This document shows positions 25,367 through 36,700 of a stretch of 64,000 nucleotides of DNA, one piece after another. The position numbers and the translations under genes are program-made. The stretch spans positions 1 through 64,000 of the forward strand of contig JBDHKD010000016.1 in NCBI GenBank assembly GCA_039586575.1. Direction: 5' to 3'. The DNA comes from G020344215 sp039586575. Lineage in GTDB: Bacteria > Gemmatimonadota > Gemmatimonadetes > Palauibacterales > KS3-K002. Position 1 is the first letter of the stretch. Every line of letters begins with the position of its first letter. The notes under the pieces are model-generated. The model was given only the letters and a program-made list of their open reading frames with translations. It searched no databases and had not been told where the DNA came from.

Positions 25367-25864
25367 TCAGTCCGGAGCGTCCTGCAGACCGGCTTCGCTG
25401 GGCGTGCCGATGACATAAGCCACCAGCGACGCCTCGGTCGCCCAATCGAGGGTGTAGTCCATGAGCGTCGCCTGGCGGAGCAAATCCTCGGTCCCCTGGC
25501 CGGTGCGCATCTTCCGGTCGGCCAACACCAGGTGGATGGCGCGGCGCAGAATCTGCCAGTGGAGCAGCAGCGCACTCTCCGGGATCCGCTGCTGGCGGTA
25601 GCGACGACCGATCTTCTCGGCGAACGCGTAACTGGGGACCTCGTCGCCGATCCGCTTCCAGGTAGCGGCGGCCAGCTGTGCCGTGAGGCCCGAGATGTCT
25701 TCCTCTTGCAGCTGCTGGGCGAAGGCACGGTAGGGTAGATTGGCCGCCACGAGCCGATAACGGTTAGCGATATCCTCGGCCCGGTGGATCAGGGTTTCCA
25801 CGACAGAAGTGTGGTCGGGCCGCTCCGACGCGGTCTTGCCGGCGAGAATCCTGTGGTCTGGCAA
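25367..25864 (-). CDS. Helical protein resembling RsbRD N-terminal sensor domains
   Basis: The 165-residue all-alpha protein includes VPSYAFAEKIGRRYRQQRIP followed by SALLLHWQILRRAIHLVLAD. This resembles the N-terminal domain of RsbT co-antagonist (RsbRD) proteins and some sensor kinases. No catalytic domain follows. The frame is open up to an ATG at 25978, but TTG 25864 has GGGGGGA 8-9 nt upstream and removes a Pro-rich low-complexity extension. The family assignment is tentative. Confidence 0.55.
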   Translation of the reverse strand: MPDHRILAGKTASERPDHTSVVETLIHRAEDIANRYRLVAANLPYRAFAQQLQEEDISGLTAQLAAATWKRIGDEVPSYAFAEKIGRRYRQQRIPESALLLHWQILRRAIHLVLADRKMRTGQGTEDLLRQATLMDYTLDWATEASLVAYVIGTPSEAGLQDAPD

Positions 25865-26122
25865 AGTAGGTATCCCCCCACAGCAGTGGCGGTTCGCGTG
25901 GTCCAGGACGTGTGGGGGTGCCGCGGGTGGTGGGACAGGGTTGCCGTCAAGGTAAGCGGATGGGGGCGGCGCCGTCAAGTCTTAGGGGCGCAACGAGATC
26001 CGCGACCGGCTTCCCGTTTAACGTTTCCCGAGCCCGGCCGTCTAACTGACGGAGAGACCGATATGGGTCCGCAAGCCCGGCTTCCCCGCCTAGCAGGGCG
26101 GAATCCCAGAGGAGGGAGGAAA
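25865..26122. other. Leader region of the helical lipoprotein gene
   Basis: The region between two divergent genes contains several GC-rich hairpin possibilities, notably CCGCC (26088-26092) with GGCGG (26098-26102). It ends in the ribosome-binding site GGAGGGAGGA. No known riboswitch consensus was matched. Confidence 0.35.
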
Positions 26123-27202
26123 ATGAGTAGCTCGAAACTCAGTGGCCTGCTGGCCCTGCTGCTGGTGGGCGGCCTGGCTGCCTGTGACGAGAGCAGCATC
26201 ACGGGTCTGGCGGACGGCATCGAGCAGGCGATCCTCGAGGCGATGGTCGACGAGGACCTGAGCGATGCCATGCTGATCGACCTGGACGCGGCGTTGTCAG
26301 AGGTGATCGGGGCTCCGGCGCCGAGCGGTGGCGCGCTGCTGTCGGTTCCGAACCCCGAAGCCATCGACGACGCGCGAGTCCTGATGGAGCAGGCGCGGGA
26401 GCGGTTCCGCGAGGCTCGCCAGGCCTGGATCGAGGGTAGGGGTGAGGATGCGGTGGCGCTGGCGCTCCAGGCGCGGATGTTGGTGGCCGAAGCGTATCTC
26501 CTCGTGTTCGGCGAGGAGGCCTATGACCGGCTGCTGGATCGCGTCGATCACCTGATCACCTGGCTGGAAGAGCGCGTCGACGGGGAGACCTCGGATCTAC
26601 TCGGCAGCATCCGCGATCTGCGTGTCGAGGCGGAGTCGCTCAAGGACACCGATCTGGTCGCGGCGACCGAGCGGTTGCTCTTGGCGATCCAGGCCGCGCA
26701 CGCCGAACAGGTACGTCACCGTCATCGCGAGATGGCGCAGCATGCCCGGCACTCGGTGTTCATGGCGACGATGGCGATTCAGCTGGCCGGGGAAATCGCC
26801 GGCCCGGATGCCACGGCCGAGCAGCAACATGCGTTGAGACATGCGGTGCATGTGCGGAACGACGCCGCGCTGGCGCTCGAGGCCGGTCGCTTCCGGCTGG
26901 CGTTCGCGCTGGCCCGTGGCGCTGTGAACATCAGTCTCGTCGTCGTGATGCTCGAGCCGGATCTTCCGGACAACAAGGTGCTGGCGCTGATCGAGGTGAG
27001 CGACGGGGCGATCGCCGATGCCGAGGCGGCGGTGGCGAACGAACCGCCCAACTCGTTCCTGGTGAACCTGCTCGAGCATATTCAGCTCTTGCAGGTCCGT
27101 GCGATCCAGATCTCGGACTCGCAGCCACGCGCTGCCATCTATATCCTGTGGCACGTGGCGGTGACGGCTGAGGCGATAACCGAGATGGCGACGGCCGCCT
27201 GA
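26123..27202 (+). CDS. All-helical lipoprotein of unknown function
   Basis: This 359-residue protein has a signal and lipobox (LLLVGGLAAC, lipidated Cys near 21). The rest is almost entirely amphipathic helix, rich in Ala, Glu, Arg and Leu. Repeating segments such as MEQARERFREARQAWIEGRG and ALALQARMLVAEAYLLVFGE suggest a helical-repeat (TPR- or HEPN-like) bundle. No catalytic motif is visible. The ATG is preceded by an excellent GGAGGGAGGA site. The open frame upstream of 26123 is not supported. Confidence 0.7.
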   Translation: MSSSKLSGLLALLLVGGLAACDESSITGLADGIEQAILEAMVDEDLSDAMLIDLDAALSEVIGAPAPSGGALLSVPNPEAIDDARVLMEQARERFREARQAWIEGRGEDAVALALQARMLVAEAYLLVFGEEAYDRLLDRVDHLITWLEERVDGETSDLLGSIRDLRVEAESLKDTDLVAATERLLLAIQAAHAEQVRHRHREMAQHARHSVFMATMAIQLAGEIAGPDATAEQQHALRHAVHVRNDAALALEAGRFRLAFALARGAVNISLVVVMLEPDLPDNKVLALIEVSDGAIADAEAAVANEPPNSFLVNLLEHIQLLQVRAIQISDSQPRAAIYILWHVAVTAEAITEMATAA

Positions 27203-27230
27203 GGCGCGGTCGCAGTCACTTCTTCGACGT

Positions 27231-27263
27231 TCGGGGTCGCTGCCCGTGGGGCGGCGACCCCGA
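27231..27263. terminator. Hairpin between convergent genes
   Basis: TCGGGGTCGC (27231-27240) pairs perfectly with GCGACCCCGA (27254-27263) across a 13-nt loop, between the stop codons of the helical lipoprotein and the metallopeptidase. No T-run is present on either side. Confidence 0.55.
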
Positions 27264-27267
27264 TCGC

Positions 27268-28269
27268 TCATCTAGCGTTCTTGTTCCTGTTCTTGCGTCG
27301 CAATTCCTGCAGGTAGGCGTGAAGGGTGAGGAACTTCTCGAACACGATGACGCCCTTGCCTTTGCGGCCGATCTCGGCCAGCAAATCTTTGAGGCGGCCG
27401 CGACGGATCACGTAGAAGCGGAAGGTCTCGGCGAAGTCCTCGAGCGGATGCTTGGAGGCGTACGAAGTGACGTAGTTCACCGGAGTCTCCGAGATGTTCC
27501 GCTTGCGGAATGAGACCCAGCTCTCGTCGACGCCGCGATAGGCCTTGTCCACATCGCCGAAGGCGCGTCGGAACCGAGACGAGCGGGCGAACCGCCAGTG
27601 GTGGTAGAGAAAGCTGTGGCCGAGCTCGTGGGTGATGAGCCCCACCATCGTCGGCCAGGAGACCGCGTCGCGGCGCTCCACGTGTCGCAGCTCGATCTCC
27701 ACGATCTTCGGGTACTTGGGATCGACGCCCGAGATCCCCGGTCGCACGAGTATCCGATGGCCCCAATCGGGTACGCGGACTTTGCGCAATAGGCGCTCGA
27801 CCCGGCGAATCGCCGGCTGCAGCAAGTCCTGGCCGGTCGCGTCGCCACCGCACCAGATGCAGTGATCCATGTCGTCGTCGACGCCACCGTCACAGTGGGG
27901 ACAGGGGCCGTCGAAGCCGCTGTGCCCCCAGTGCACAGCGCAGCCGCACCAGGGGCAGTAACTCATCGGGTACTGCTGGCCGCCGCGGCAATCCACGTAG
28001 AGGCAGCGCGCGTGATAGAGAAAGCCGCGCGGCTGCTTGAGCGGGAATTCGCTCGACGCCTCGTCGGCGATCTTCTTTCCGCACCAGGGACAGAAGCTGA
28101 AGCTGTTCGATACGATCCACCCACAGTAATAGCACTCGTAGCCGGTGACGTTACGCTCGTCCGGCCAGGTAAGCTTCTTGCCGCAATCAGGGCAGAAGTA
28201 CCAGAAGCGGCGCAGGGTGCAGCCGCAGCGCGTGCAGGCCCGCTCCGTTCGGCCTTCGTGCCTATGCAT
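27268..28269 (-). CDS. Zinc-ribbon metallopeptidase (Peptidase_Mx-like)
   Basis: This 333-residue protein has eight closely spaced cysteine pairs in its first 150 residues (CTRCGC, CPDCGKK, CYYCGW, CPWCGKK, CPWCGC, CPHCDG, CIWCGG and a CLYVDC). They could form about four zinc ribbons. The C-terminal half has HELGHSFLYHHW, an HEXXH active site with His214, Glu215 and His218, and EDFAETFRFY near residue 275 supplies a likely third zinc ligand. This fits the family of putative zinc-binding metallopeptidases. No signal peptide is seen, so it is probably cytoplasmic. It starts inside the ATP-grasp gene (8-bp overlap). Confidence 0.8.
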   Translation of the reverse strand: MHRHEGRTERACTRCGCTLRRFWYFCPDCGKKLTWPDERNVTGYECYYCGWIVSNSFSFCPWCGKKIADEASSEFPLKQPRGFLYHARCLYVDCRGGQQYPMSYCPWCGCAVHWGHSGFDGPCPHCDGGVDDDMDHCIWCGGDATGQDLLQPAIRRVERLLRKVRVPDWGHRILVRPGISGVDPKYPKIVEIELRHVERRDAVSWPTMVGLITHELGHSFLYHHWRFARSSRFRRAFGDVDKAYRGVDESWVSFRKRNISETPVNYVTSYASKHPLEDFAETFRFYVIRRGRLKDLLAEIGRKGKGVIVFEKFLTLHAYLQELRRKNRNKNAR

Positions 28270-29269
28270 CGTTGTACCGCCTCAGCGCCTCGCGAACGAT
28301 GCGCGAGATGAATTGACGGTAGTCCATGCCTGCGCGTTCGGCTGCATTGGCCATGTCTTCTCCGAAAGCGATATAGGGGTTTGGGTTGACCTCGAGGACG
28401 TAGACGCGCTGGTCTTTGGTCAGGCGGATGTCGATCCGTCCGTAATCCCGCAGCCCGAGGGCGGCGTAGGCGAGTTTCGCCGTGCGGTGGATCTCATCGA
28501 GCGTTGCCTTGCCGATGCGGCGCGCGAAGACGTTCTTGATGCCCCAGCGTTTGCGGTACTCGAGGTCCCACTTGGCGCTGTAGGTAGCGATCTTCTTCTC
28601 TGAGTCGTCGATCTTGTCAAAGACGATCTCGACGATGGGGAGCAGTTGGGGCCGATTGTTGCCGATGATGCCGACGTAAAGCTCACGGCCCTCGATGAGC
28701 TGCTCGGCGATGGCCGACTGCTTGAGGCTGCGACGTATGAACTCGACACGCTCGCGCAGTCCCTCAAAGTCGTTGACCACCGAGGCCTGAGCGATCCCCA
28801 CCGACGCATCCTCATGCGTCGGCTTCACGATGAGCGGATAGCCGATGTCCGGTTCCTCGATGTCCTCCTCGAGAGGGTAGACGGCGAAGGCGGGGCCGCT
28901 GATCTGGTGAAAGGCGAGAATCTTCTTGCTAGTCACCTTGTCACGGGCGAGCAGCAAGGCCTCGGGTGGCGAACCGGTGTAGCGGTACCCCTTCATCTCG
29001 AGCAAGGCGGTGACGCCGTAGTCGTAGCGCGCCTTGCCCATGAACGATTCGGTGGCGTTGAAGACGAGGTCCGGCACGAAACTGTCGAGGCGGTCGAGCA
29101 GTCGGCGGAGATTGTCGTGGAAGCCGACGAGATGGACTTCGTGCCCGTTCTCGATCAGGGCCTCGGCGATCTCATATTCCGGCTCGGGGACCTGGGCCTC
29201 GAGCTCTTGCTGGAAGTCATCGTGCTCGAGGCCCGGCTTGGGGTAGTCGAATACCACGGCGATCCGCAT
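28262..29269 (-). CDS. D-Ala-D-Ala ligase-like ATP-grasp enzyme
   Basis: This 335-residue ATP-grasp protein has the N-terminal fold MRIAVVFDYPKPGLE, the central GYPLIVKPTHEDASVGIAQA phosphate-binding loop and EQLIEGRELYVGIIGN. The metal-binding end is YGRIDIRLTKDQRVYVLEVN with NPNPYIAFGED. It is close to D-alanine-D-alanine ligase in layout, but the context is not cell-wall synthesis, so the substrate may be another peptide or amino acid. The longer upstream frame lacks homology. ATG 29269 (or 29272) follows GAGAGGGGGG. It is coupled to the metallopeptidase downstream. Confidence 0.85.
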   Translation of the reverse strand: MRIAVVFDYPKPGLEHDDFQQELEAQVPEPEYEIAEALIENGHEVHLVGFHDNLRRLLDRLDSFVPDLVFNATESFMGKARYDYGVTALLEMKGYRYTGSPPEALLLARDKVTSKKILAFHQISGPAFAVYPLEEDIEEPDIGYPLIVKPTHEDASVGIAQASVVNDFEGLRERVEFIRRSLKQSAIAEQLIEGRELYVGIIGNNRPQLLPIVEIVFDKIDDSEKKIATYSAKWDLEYRKRWGIKNVFARRIGKATLDEIHRTAKLAYAALGLRDYGRIDIRLTKDQRVYVLEVNPNPYIAFGEDMANAAERAGMDYRQFISRIVREALRRYNDA

Positions 29270-29333
29270 CATCCCCCCTCTCACAGCATCCGGTAAATAG
29301 AATGGCGGTGCCGGGGCCGCGTGGCAACTGTGA

Positions 29334-30602
29334 TTACTGTGAGATGGCGGTGACGGGGTCGAGATCGGCAGCGCGGCGCGCCGGGTAGAGGCCGAAGCCG
29401 AAGCCGACGGCGATGGAGAAGACGAAGCCGATGACCGCGCCGAGGGCGGAGATGGGGATAGACCAGTCGCGGCCGAAGACGGCGGCGATCGATTCGGCGG
29501 CGAAGCAGAGGCCGGAGCCCATGAGGATGCCGACCAAGCCACCGAAGGCGGCGAGGGTGAGCGATTCGGCGAGGAACTCACGGCGGATGGCGGACTCGTC
29601 GGCGCCGACGGACTTGCGGATGCCGATCTCGCGCACCCGTTCACGCACCGACACCTGGAGGATGCTGAAGAGGCCAATGCCGCCGATGATGAGCGAGATG
29701 ATCGCGATCGCGCCGAGCACGATGTTCCAGCCGAGTAGGATCCCGTTCACCATCACCATATCCTCGGCATACTCGGCGGCGTTGTTGTCGATGTCGAAGT
29801 CGCGGACGCCGCGATGCAGCTGCAGCAGCTTCGACTCGGCGTCGTTGAGGGCTGGCCCGACGGCTTCGTAGGACGGCGCTCGCAGCACGATCGTCTGGAC
29901 TGACTTGCTGCCGGTGAATCGAGCCTGGTATGTGGAGACGGGAATATAGACGCGGCGCTCATAGAACTCGAAACTGGCCGGTATCAGAACCATCCGCGGT
30001 GCCTGGACCACGCCTACGACCCGGAAACGCTCGCCGCCCAGCCGGAACTCGCGGCCCACAGCATCGGAGTCACCGAACAACTCCCGGGCAGCGCGCGCGC
30101 CGAGCACGGCGACGGGGGTTCGGGCGGATATGTCCAGCTCGGTGAGCGAGCGGCCGGCGATGGCCGTGATGCGCCGGATCGCCAGGTATTCCGGTCCGGT
30201 CCCGACGACCGGGTAACGTCGGGGCTCGAGGCGCGCTTGCCCAATCTGCTCGCCGAAGACTCCATCGGTTCCCGCCACCACCGAGGCGAGTGCGATCAGG
30301 GTGTCGGCCTCCGGTGATCGCAGGCCTTTGGAGGCGCGGTCGGCGGCCGTCGTGGCATCGACGCTTTGGGCATCGAATTCGAACGTGTCTTTGAGGCCCC
30401 AGCTGTCGTAGTCGTCCATGACCATCACCTTGATGCCACTGACGATGGAGAACATGGCGACCAGGGAGGCGACGCCGAAGACGATGCCCGTGAGGGTCAG
30501 CGTCGACCGGAGCTTGTGAGCGAGGATAGCGCGGCAGCCGTCCAGGAACAGCTCGCCGACCTCGTAGAGTTGTGCCCGGCCGCAGCGCAGCCAACTAGCC
30601 AT
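29334..30602 (-). CDS. MacB-type ABC transporter permease 2
   Basis: This 422-residue permease has an N-terminal helix (LRSTLTLTGIVFGVASLVAM), a large periplasmic MacB_PCD domain and a C-terminal FtsX domain of three helices. The conserved REIGIRKSVGADESAIRREF precedes the last two. It overlaps permease 1 by 8 bp. With the other permease it would form a heterodimer served by the ATPase two genes upstream. Confidence 0.9.
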   Translation of the reverse strand: MASWLRCGRAQLYEVGELFLDGCRAILAHKLRSTLTLTGIVFGVASLVAMFSIVSGIKVMVMDDYDSWGLKDTFEFDAQSVDATTAADRASKGLRSPEADTLIALASVVAGTDGVFGEQIGQARLEPRRYPVVGTGPEYLAIRRITAIAGRSLTELDISARTPVAVLGARAARELFGDSDAVGREFRLGGERFRVVGVVQAPRMVLIPASFEFYERRVYIPVSTYQARFTGSKSVQTIVLRAPSYEAVGPALNDAESKLLQLHRGVRDFDIDNNAAEYAEDMVMVNGILLGWNIVLGAIAIISLIIGGIGLFSILQVSVRERVREIGIRKSVGADESAIRREFLAESLTLAAFGGLVGILMGSGLCFAAESIAAVFGRDWSIPISALGAVIGFVFSIAVGFGFGLYPARRAADLDPVTAISQ

Positions 30603-31817
30603 AGCGCAACGCCTCCACGGGATCCATACGTGCCGCCTTCCAGGCCGGGTAGATGCCCGCCGCGATGCCGACGAAAGCCGCCGTGGCCAGCCCCGCCACG
30701 AAGACCATCGGGGTGACGTAGGCCGGTATCTGCATCACGCGCTCGACAGTGGAAACCATGGCGCTGCCGAGCAGGACGCCCGCTACGCCGCCCACCGACG
30801 TGATGACCAGCGACTGGACCAGGAAGTGGAGGAAGATGTCGAGCCCGCTGGCGCCGAAAGCCATACGCGTCCCGATTTCTCTCACCCGCTCGACGACGCT
30901 GGCCAAGAGAATATTGGCGATGACGATGCCGCCAGTGAACAGCGAGATCACTCCGACGATCATGAAGATGAAGTCGAAGAGCAGAAAGAACTCGGTGCCC
31001 TCGGCGATGTCCTCGGTCGAGCGATCGAAGGAAAAATCCTGGACGCGGTGGCGGCGGTAAAGCACATCGCTCACCTCGTTGATCGCCGTCTCCAGATGCA
31101 GCGGGTCAGTTGCCTGCAAGGTGAGCCAGACCAGCTTGTCGTCGCCGGCGAACTTCTTCAGCGCCGTGGTCAGCGGAATGTAGGCGCGGCGGTTACGGTA
31201 CTCGAAGGCATTGCCGCTCCAAACTGCGAATTGGAAGAACTCGCGCTTCAGCACACCGACTACGCGGAACCGCTCGCCGCCGATCGTGATGAGCCGGTTC
31301 AGCGCGGCTTCGGCGCTACCGAACAGCGAATCGGCGAAGGAGTAGCCGAGTACGGTGGCGTTGGTGCGGTAGCGGAGATCGAGCTCGGTGATGTAGCGAC
31401 CGTAAAGCGGCTCGATGTCGTTGATCGCCGCGTAGTCGGGCACCGTGGCGACGACCTGGCCATCGAAGCTGTTGCGCGGGCCGATGTAGCGCAGGTACCA
31501 GTGGCGTGCGCCGCTGATGTACTTGAGGTGTGGGGCCTCGTTGCGCAAGTCGACGACATCCCGCCAGGTGAGCTGCGGTGAGGCGGCCTCGCGCGGGGTG
31601 AGCCTGATCCTGCCGCCCTGGTCGTTACGCACGATCACGCTGCCGGCGCCGCCGACCTCGGCCAGGAAGTCCTTGCTCTGCTTCTGCGCGCCGCCGAACA
31701 GGGCGAGCACGATGATGATCGACGCCGTGCCGAGCGTCAGGCCGACGAGGCTCAGGAAGGTGCGGCCGCGATGCTCGCGCGCCTCATCGATACCGGCGGC
31801 TACCGACTCAAAGAGGT

Positions 31818-31821
<4 letters not shown>
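30595..31821 (-). CDS. MacB-type ABC transporter permease 1
   Basis: This 408-residue permease has the same layout: HRGRTFLSLVGLTLGTASII as first helix, a periplasmic domain and a C-terminal FtsX part with VREIGTRMAFGASGLDIFLH. It overlaps the ATPase gene by 4 bp and permease 2 by 8 bp, so the genes are translationally coupled. Having two different permease genes suggests a heteromeric exporter. Confidence 0.9.
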
Positions 31822-32510
<689 letters not shown>

Positions 32511-32512
32511 CG

Positions 32513-33619
32513 TCAGGACCCGGCTAGCGTGTCGGGTGGCTCTTCCAGCGCGACCAGTTCACCCTCCGCCACGCCGTCGATGACCTCGGCGCGTGCGAGG
32601 TCGACGAGGCCGAGCGTGACGCGGGTGGCGACGGCCTGACCGTTCTCGATTCGGTAGACGATATCGTCGCCGTCCTGGCGGAAGACGGCTTCGACGGGAA
32701 TGGTCAGCACGTCCTCACGGCGCTCGCCGATGATGTCGATGTTGGCGGTCATACCGGGACGCAGACGCTCATCGGGGTCGACGACCTCGACCTCGACGTC
32801 GAAGACACGGACCCGGGTATCCTGCTCGATGCGAGCGGCGGGCGCGATGTGAGAGATCCTGCCCTGCCAATCGTCGTTGGGGTAGGCATCGATGGTGATG
32901 GTAACGCTCTGTCCGACGGCGACCTTGCCGATATCGACCTCGTTGACGGTCGCTTCGATCATCAGGCTGGAGAGGTCGGCGATCGTCACGAGCTCGGTGC
33001 CGCCACCCAGGGTCATCGTCCCGGCGAGCACCGACTCGCCCTCCTCGGCACCGAGGCGGATGACGACGCCGGCGGCCGGCGCGATGACCTCGAGCGAGCG
33101 GACCTGGGAGGAGACTCCCGACTGCTCGACGATCCGCAGCTGCTCCTCCGCCGACTGTAGCTCGAGGCGGGCCTGCTCGGCGGCCGCTTCCAGGTCCTGG
33201 AGTTCCTTTTGGGCGATGAGGTTGGATGGGGCGAGGGCGCGGCCTCGCTCGAGGTCGCGGTTCGCTTGCTCGAGGCCGACGCGAGCGCGGTCGCGTGCCG
33301 AGCGGATCTCGGCCACGGCGCGGGCCTGGCTCAGGTCGGGCTCGACGGTGGCGAGTGGCGAGCCGGCCCGCACCTGATCGCCCTCACGGACGTGCAGGTG
33401 CTGAACGACGCCGCTCACGGCGGGCTTGACTATCACCTGACGCACAGGCTCGACGGTGCCCGTCTCGTTGAGGACGATGCTGATGTCACCGCTGGTAACG
33501 CGCGCGGTGCGCAGGTTGGGCGTGGAGTCGGCCGGGCTACTGCCGCGGGGCCAAAATACGACACCGCCGACGATGACCAAGATCGCAGCGCCGGCGGCGA
33601 CCCACCATCTCTTCTTCAT
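32513..33619 (-). CDS. MacA-like periplasmic adaptor
   Basis: This 368-residue membrane-fusion protein has a single N-terminal membrane anchor (WWVAAGAAILVIVGGVVFWP). The two lipoyl halves are VKPAVSGVVQHLHVREGDQV and SLEVIAPAAGVVIRLGAEEG, flanking a long alpha-hairpin. A beta-barrel and a membrane-proximal domain follow. It is the first gene of a MacA-ATPase-permease-permease unit. That unit would hand substrate to an outer-membrane channel; a TolC homologue is encoded at 9818. Confidence 0.92.
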   Translation of the reverse strand: MKKRWWVAAGAAILVIVGGVVFWPRGSSPADSTPNLRTARVTSGDISIVLNETGTVEPVRQVIVKPAVSGVVQHLHVREGDQVRAGSPLATVEPDLSQARAVAEIRSARDRARVGLEQANRDLERGRALAPSNLIAQKELQDLEAAAEQARLELQSAEEQLRIVEQSGVSSQVRSLEVIAPAAGVVIRLGAEEGESVLAGTMTLGGGTELVTIADLSSLMIEATVNEVDIGKVAVGQSVTITIDAYPNDDWQGRISHIAPAARIEQDTRVRVFDVEVEVVDPDERLRPGMTANIDIIGERREDVLTIPVEAVFRQDGDDIVYRIENGQAVATRVTLGLVDLARAEVIDGVAEGELVALEEPPDTLAGS

Positions 33620-33744
33620 TGTAGGAACACCTTGGCCTTAGAGGGGTTCTGCTGTGCCCTTCAGCTGCACGTAAGGCACTACGACCCGGCTGAAAAGGGG
33701 GTTTCAGGTACCCGTTGGACGGTAGCGGGCGGTGGGTGGACCGT

Positions 33745-36700
33745 CTAGAAGCGGTGGCGCCAGAAGTCGGCGGAGGTGGGGAAGACCCGCTCGGTGAGCC
33801 TGGCCGAGAAGATGGCGAACCAGCCCTCACCACCACGCACGGCGAAGTCCGGGTCGTGGAGGTCGCCGAAGCGGTAGCCGACCTGCGCCTCGAAGCCCTC
33901 GATGGGGATGAAGACCAGCGAGGGTGCGGCGTCCCAGCGCTGCGAGCTGGTGTTGTGCTCGAGCAGCAGGCGACCTTCACTGCGCAGGGCGAGCCAGCGG
34001 GCGACGTCGAGGTTCAAGCGACCGCCGATATAGTCGGCCCAGGAAACCAGTCTCTGCGAGGTGCTGTCGGAGTACAGGAAATCGGCCTCGGTACGGCGCA
34101 CCGCGTAGCGGCCGGCCAGTTCGCTCCACTCGAAGGGCGCCCAGATCATCTCGGCGATACCGATCATGCGCTGCTCTTCACCGTCGCTGGACAACACGCC
34201 GCCGCCGAGCGGGTTGCTCTCTTCGAGCCACTCGAACTTGGTCAGTACGTTCAGCGCGTCGCTGCCGACGGGGCGGAAGGCGAGGCCCCAGAGCGTCGCC
34301 AGCCGCTCGCTGACCGGGCTACCGATGGCGGCCGTCCGCTCGGTCCGCCGGTACTCGCTGCGCGAGAGGATGGCCAGCGAGCGATTGATCGAGACATCGC
34401 CGGCGATGGTGACCAGGCCGCTCGAGAAGAAATCGCCGTCGCGATACTCGCCGCGCGCGCTGGCACGGTAGGGTGCGTCGGGAGGCAGGAGTTCCAGGCC
34501 GAGCCCGGCGGACCAGTAGTCTTCCTCCGGCTGGGCGAAGGGCAGGGCGCGGACCGGGTCGGCGAGCGGCGCGTCGCCGAGGCCCATGCGTCGCTCGAAC
34601 ATCGTATTGAGCGCCCAGGCGGAGCCGAAGCGGAGACGGTTATTGAGTCCGACCAGCGCCGCGTTGTGTGTGCCGTTGGCGCCGCCGACGAGCTGGTACT
34701 GGCCCCAGGCCTGGGTGCCGAGGCCGATGTCGCTGCGGACACCGAGGCTGGTGATGGAGTAGCCGAGCGAATCGTTGGGCAGGATGACCTGGCGGTGCTG
34801 CGTCTCGAGCGCCAAGCGTGGCGAGAGGCGGTAGGCGGCGCCGCCGCCGAAGTGATCCGGCACGACGACGTTGCCGGTGGTCTCGAACTGGTAGCGACCG
34901 TCGGCCCAGAAGCTGAGTTGCGACGTAGGCGACCAGGTGATCCTCGCCTCGCCGGCCTGCGACTCGTCGACGCTGCCGCTGGTGACGAAGCGATCCTGGG
35001 CGGCGCGCAGGTCGAGCTGCAGTTGCCTGCCGACCGACTGGATGATGCCGCCGGTCGTACGCTCGCGCCGGACCTGTTCCGTCTTGAAGTTCTGGCGCTC
35101 GTGCTCGACCCTGAGCTCGCTGGGGCCGATCCGCAGGCCGCCAGCCGCCCGGATCTCCTCGGTCCCGGCGCGCAGGCCGAGGTTGGAGAGGTTGCGGTAC
35201 TCATCGCCGACCCACATGTAGCCGCCCGACAGGTTCAGGTGACCGCCGAAGAGGCGAATCGTGCCGTCGACCGCGGTGGCGATATCGGCCGAGTCGGACG
35301 CAGACGACTCGGAGTAAGAGAGTTCGGCGCCGACGTCGAGCGCGCCGTGGTGGATCAGTCGGAGATCAGCGCCGGCCAGGACCTGTGCGCCGCCGGCGGT
35401 CTGCTCATCGCTGATGTAAGTGGCACCGACCCGTAGCGAATCGACACTGAACAAGCTGCCCGCGTCGGCGGCCGCGCGAGCGCCCCAGACGATCTGCTCA
35501 TCGCCACCGCTCTCGGCTTCGTAGGACACCATGATGAACACGGGGTTCTCGTAGGGGTCGGCCGCGGGCACGGGGCGCTTGAAGAGTATCGTGCCGCTGA
35601 TGTAGTCGATCTGGTAATCGACGTAGCGAACGAGCCGCTGCTGGCTGATCACCCGCTGGGCGTTTTCCTTCGCGCGGGTCTCGATGACCACGTCATCGGT
35701 ACCCGGGCGGATATTCGGTTGCAGGCCGTAGGGGCCAGAGGTGCCAGCGCCGCGGATCTGGAGTTGCTGGAGGCTCTGTGAAGTCGAGCTTCCGAAGCCC
35801 TTCCAGACGACAGGGCCGGTGGAGAGCCGGGCCGCGGCGCCGGGCAAAGCGCGATTGTAGCGGGAAAGGATCAAGCCACTGCTGAATTCGTTGGTCGAGA
35901 TGTCCCCAAGCGCGAGCCAGTCGAAGCCGCGCTGCACGCGGGCCGAGAAGGCGTACTCGGAGGCGCTCATGGTGCGGGTGTTGCTCGCATCACCGAGGAT
36001 GGGATACTGGGCTTCCTCCAGCGGGTCGTACGAACGGCCGAAGAAGTCACGGCCGGCGTCCAGACGGCGGCTGTCATAGGACAGGATCACGGAGGTCTTG
36101 CTGTCGATACGCCCGCGTGCGGTGATGGCACCGAAGTCCTCCGGCGCGGCGCCGACGCCAACTCGACCGACGCCGGTGATCATCAGAGGCCGCGCCGGCG
36201 GCACCAGTTCGAGCTCGATCTCTGCTTCGGCACCGCCGGCCCGCAACTTCAGGACTCCCGTCCCCGTCCCCAGGCCGGGCTGCAGATCGATGCTCAACCA
36301 GCCCGCTGCGTCGGAGAGTAGCTGCAGGCCAACAGATGAGGGATCGGAATCGGTGCCCAGCACCTGGGCACCCTCGGTCGTGGCCGTCACATAGGTGGGG
36401 TTGACGACCGGAACACCCCAGCGATCGAGGACGCGGGCCTTCACCGTTGTGATGGTGTGGCCATCGGCCATCATCGTGATCTTCGCGGCCTCGGTGGCGA
36501 ACTCGGCCGGCAGGCCGACCACGTGGACCGAGAGGCTGTCCCAGCGCTCCTGCGTCCAGGAGTTCGTCATGCGAACGCGCAGCGTGTGTGGACCGCGCTT
36601 CAGCGGGATGGCGATGAAGTCGTGGACCCCGTCGATCCGCATCTCTGCTTCGGCGATGAGCGAGTCGCCATCAAACAGGGCGACGGGTGCAGCGGCCTCG

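Noticed and set aside
25975..26122. Possible c-di-GMP (GEMM) riboswitch before the helical lipoprotein
   Set aside because: A CCGCAAGCC-like stretch recalls part of the consensus, but the conserved first hairpin and tetraloop receptor arrangement are absent.
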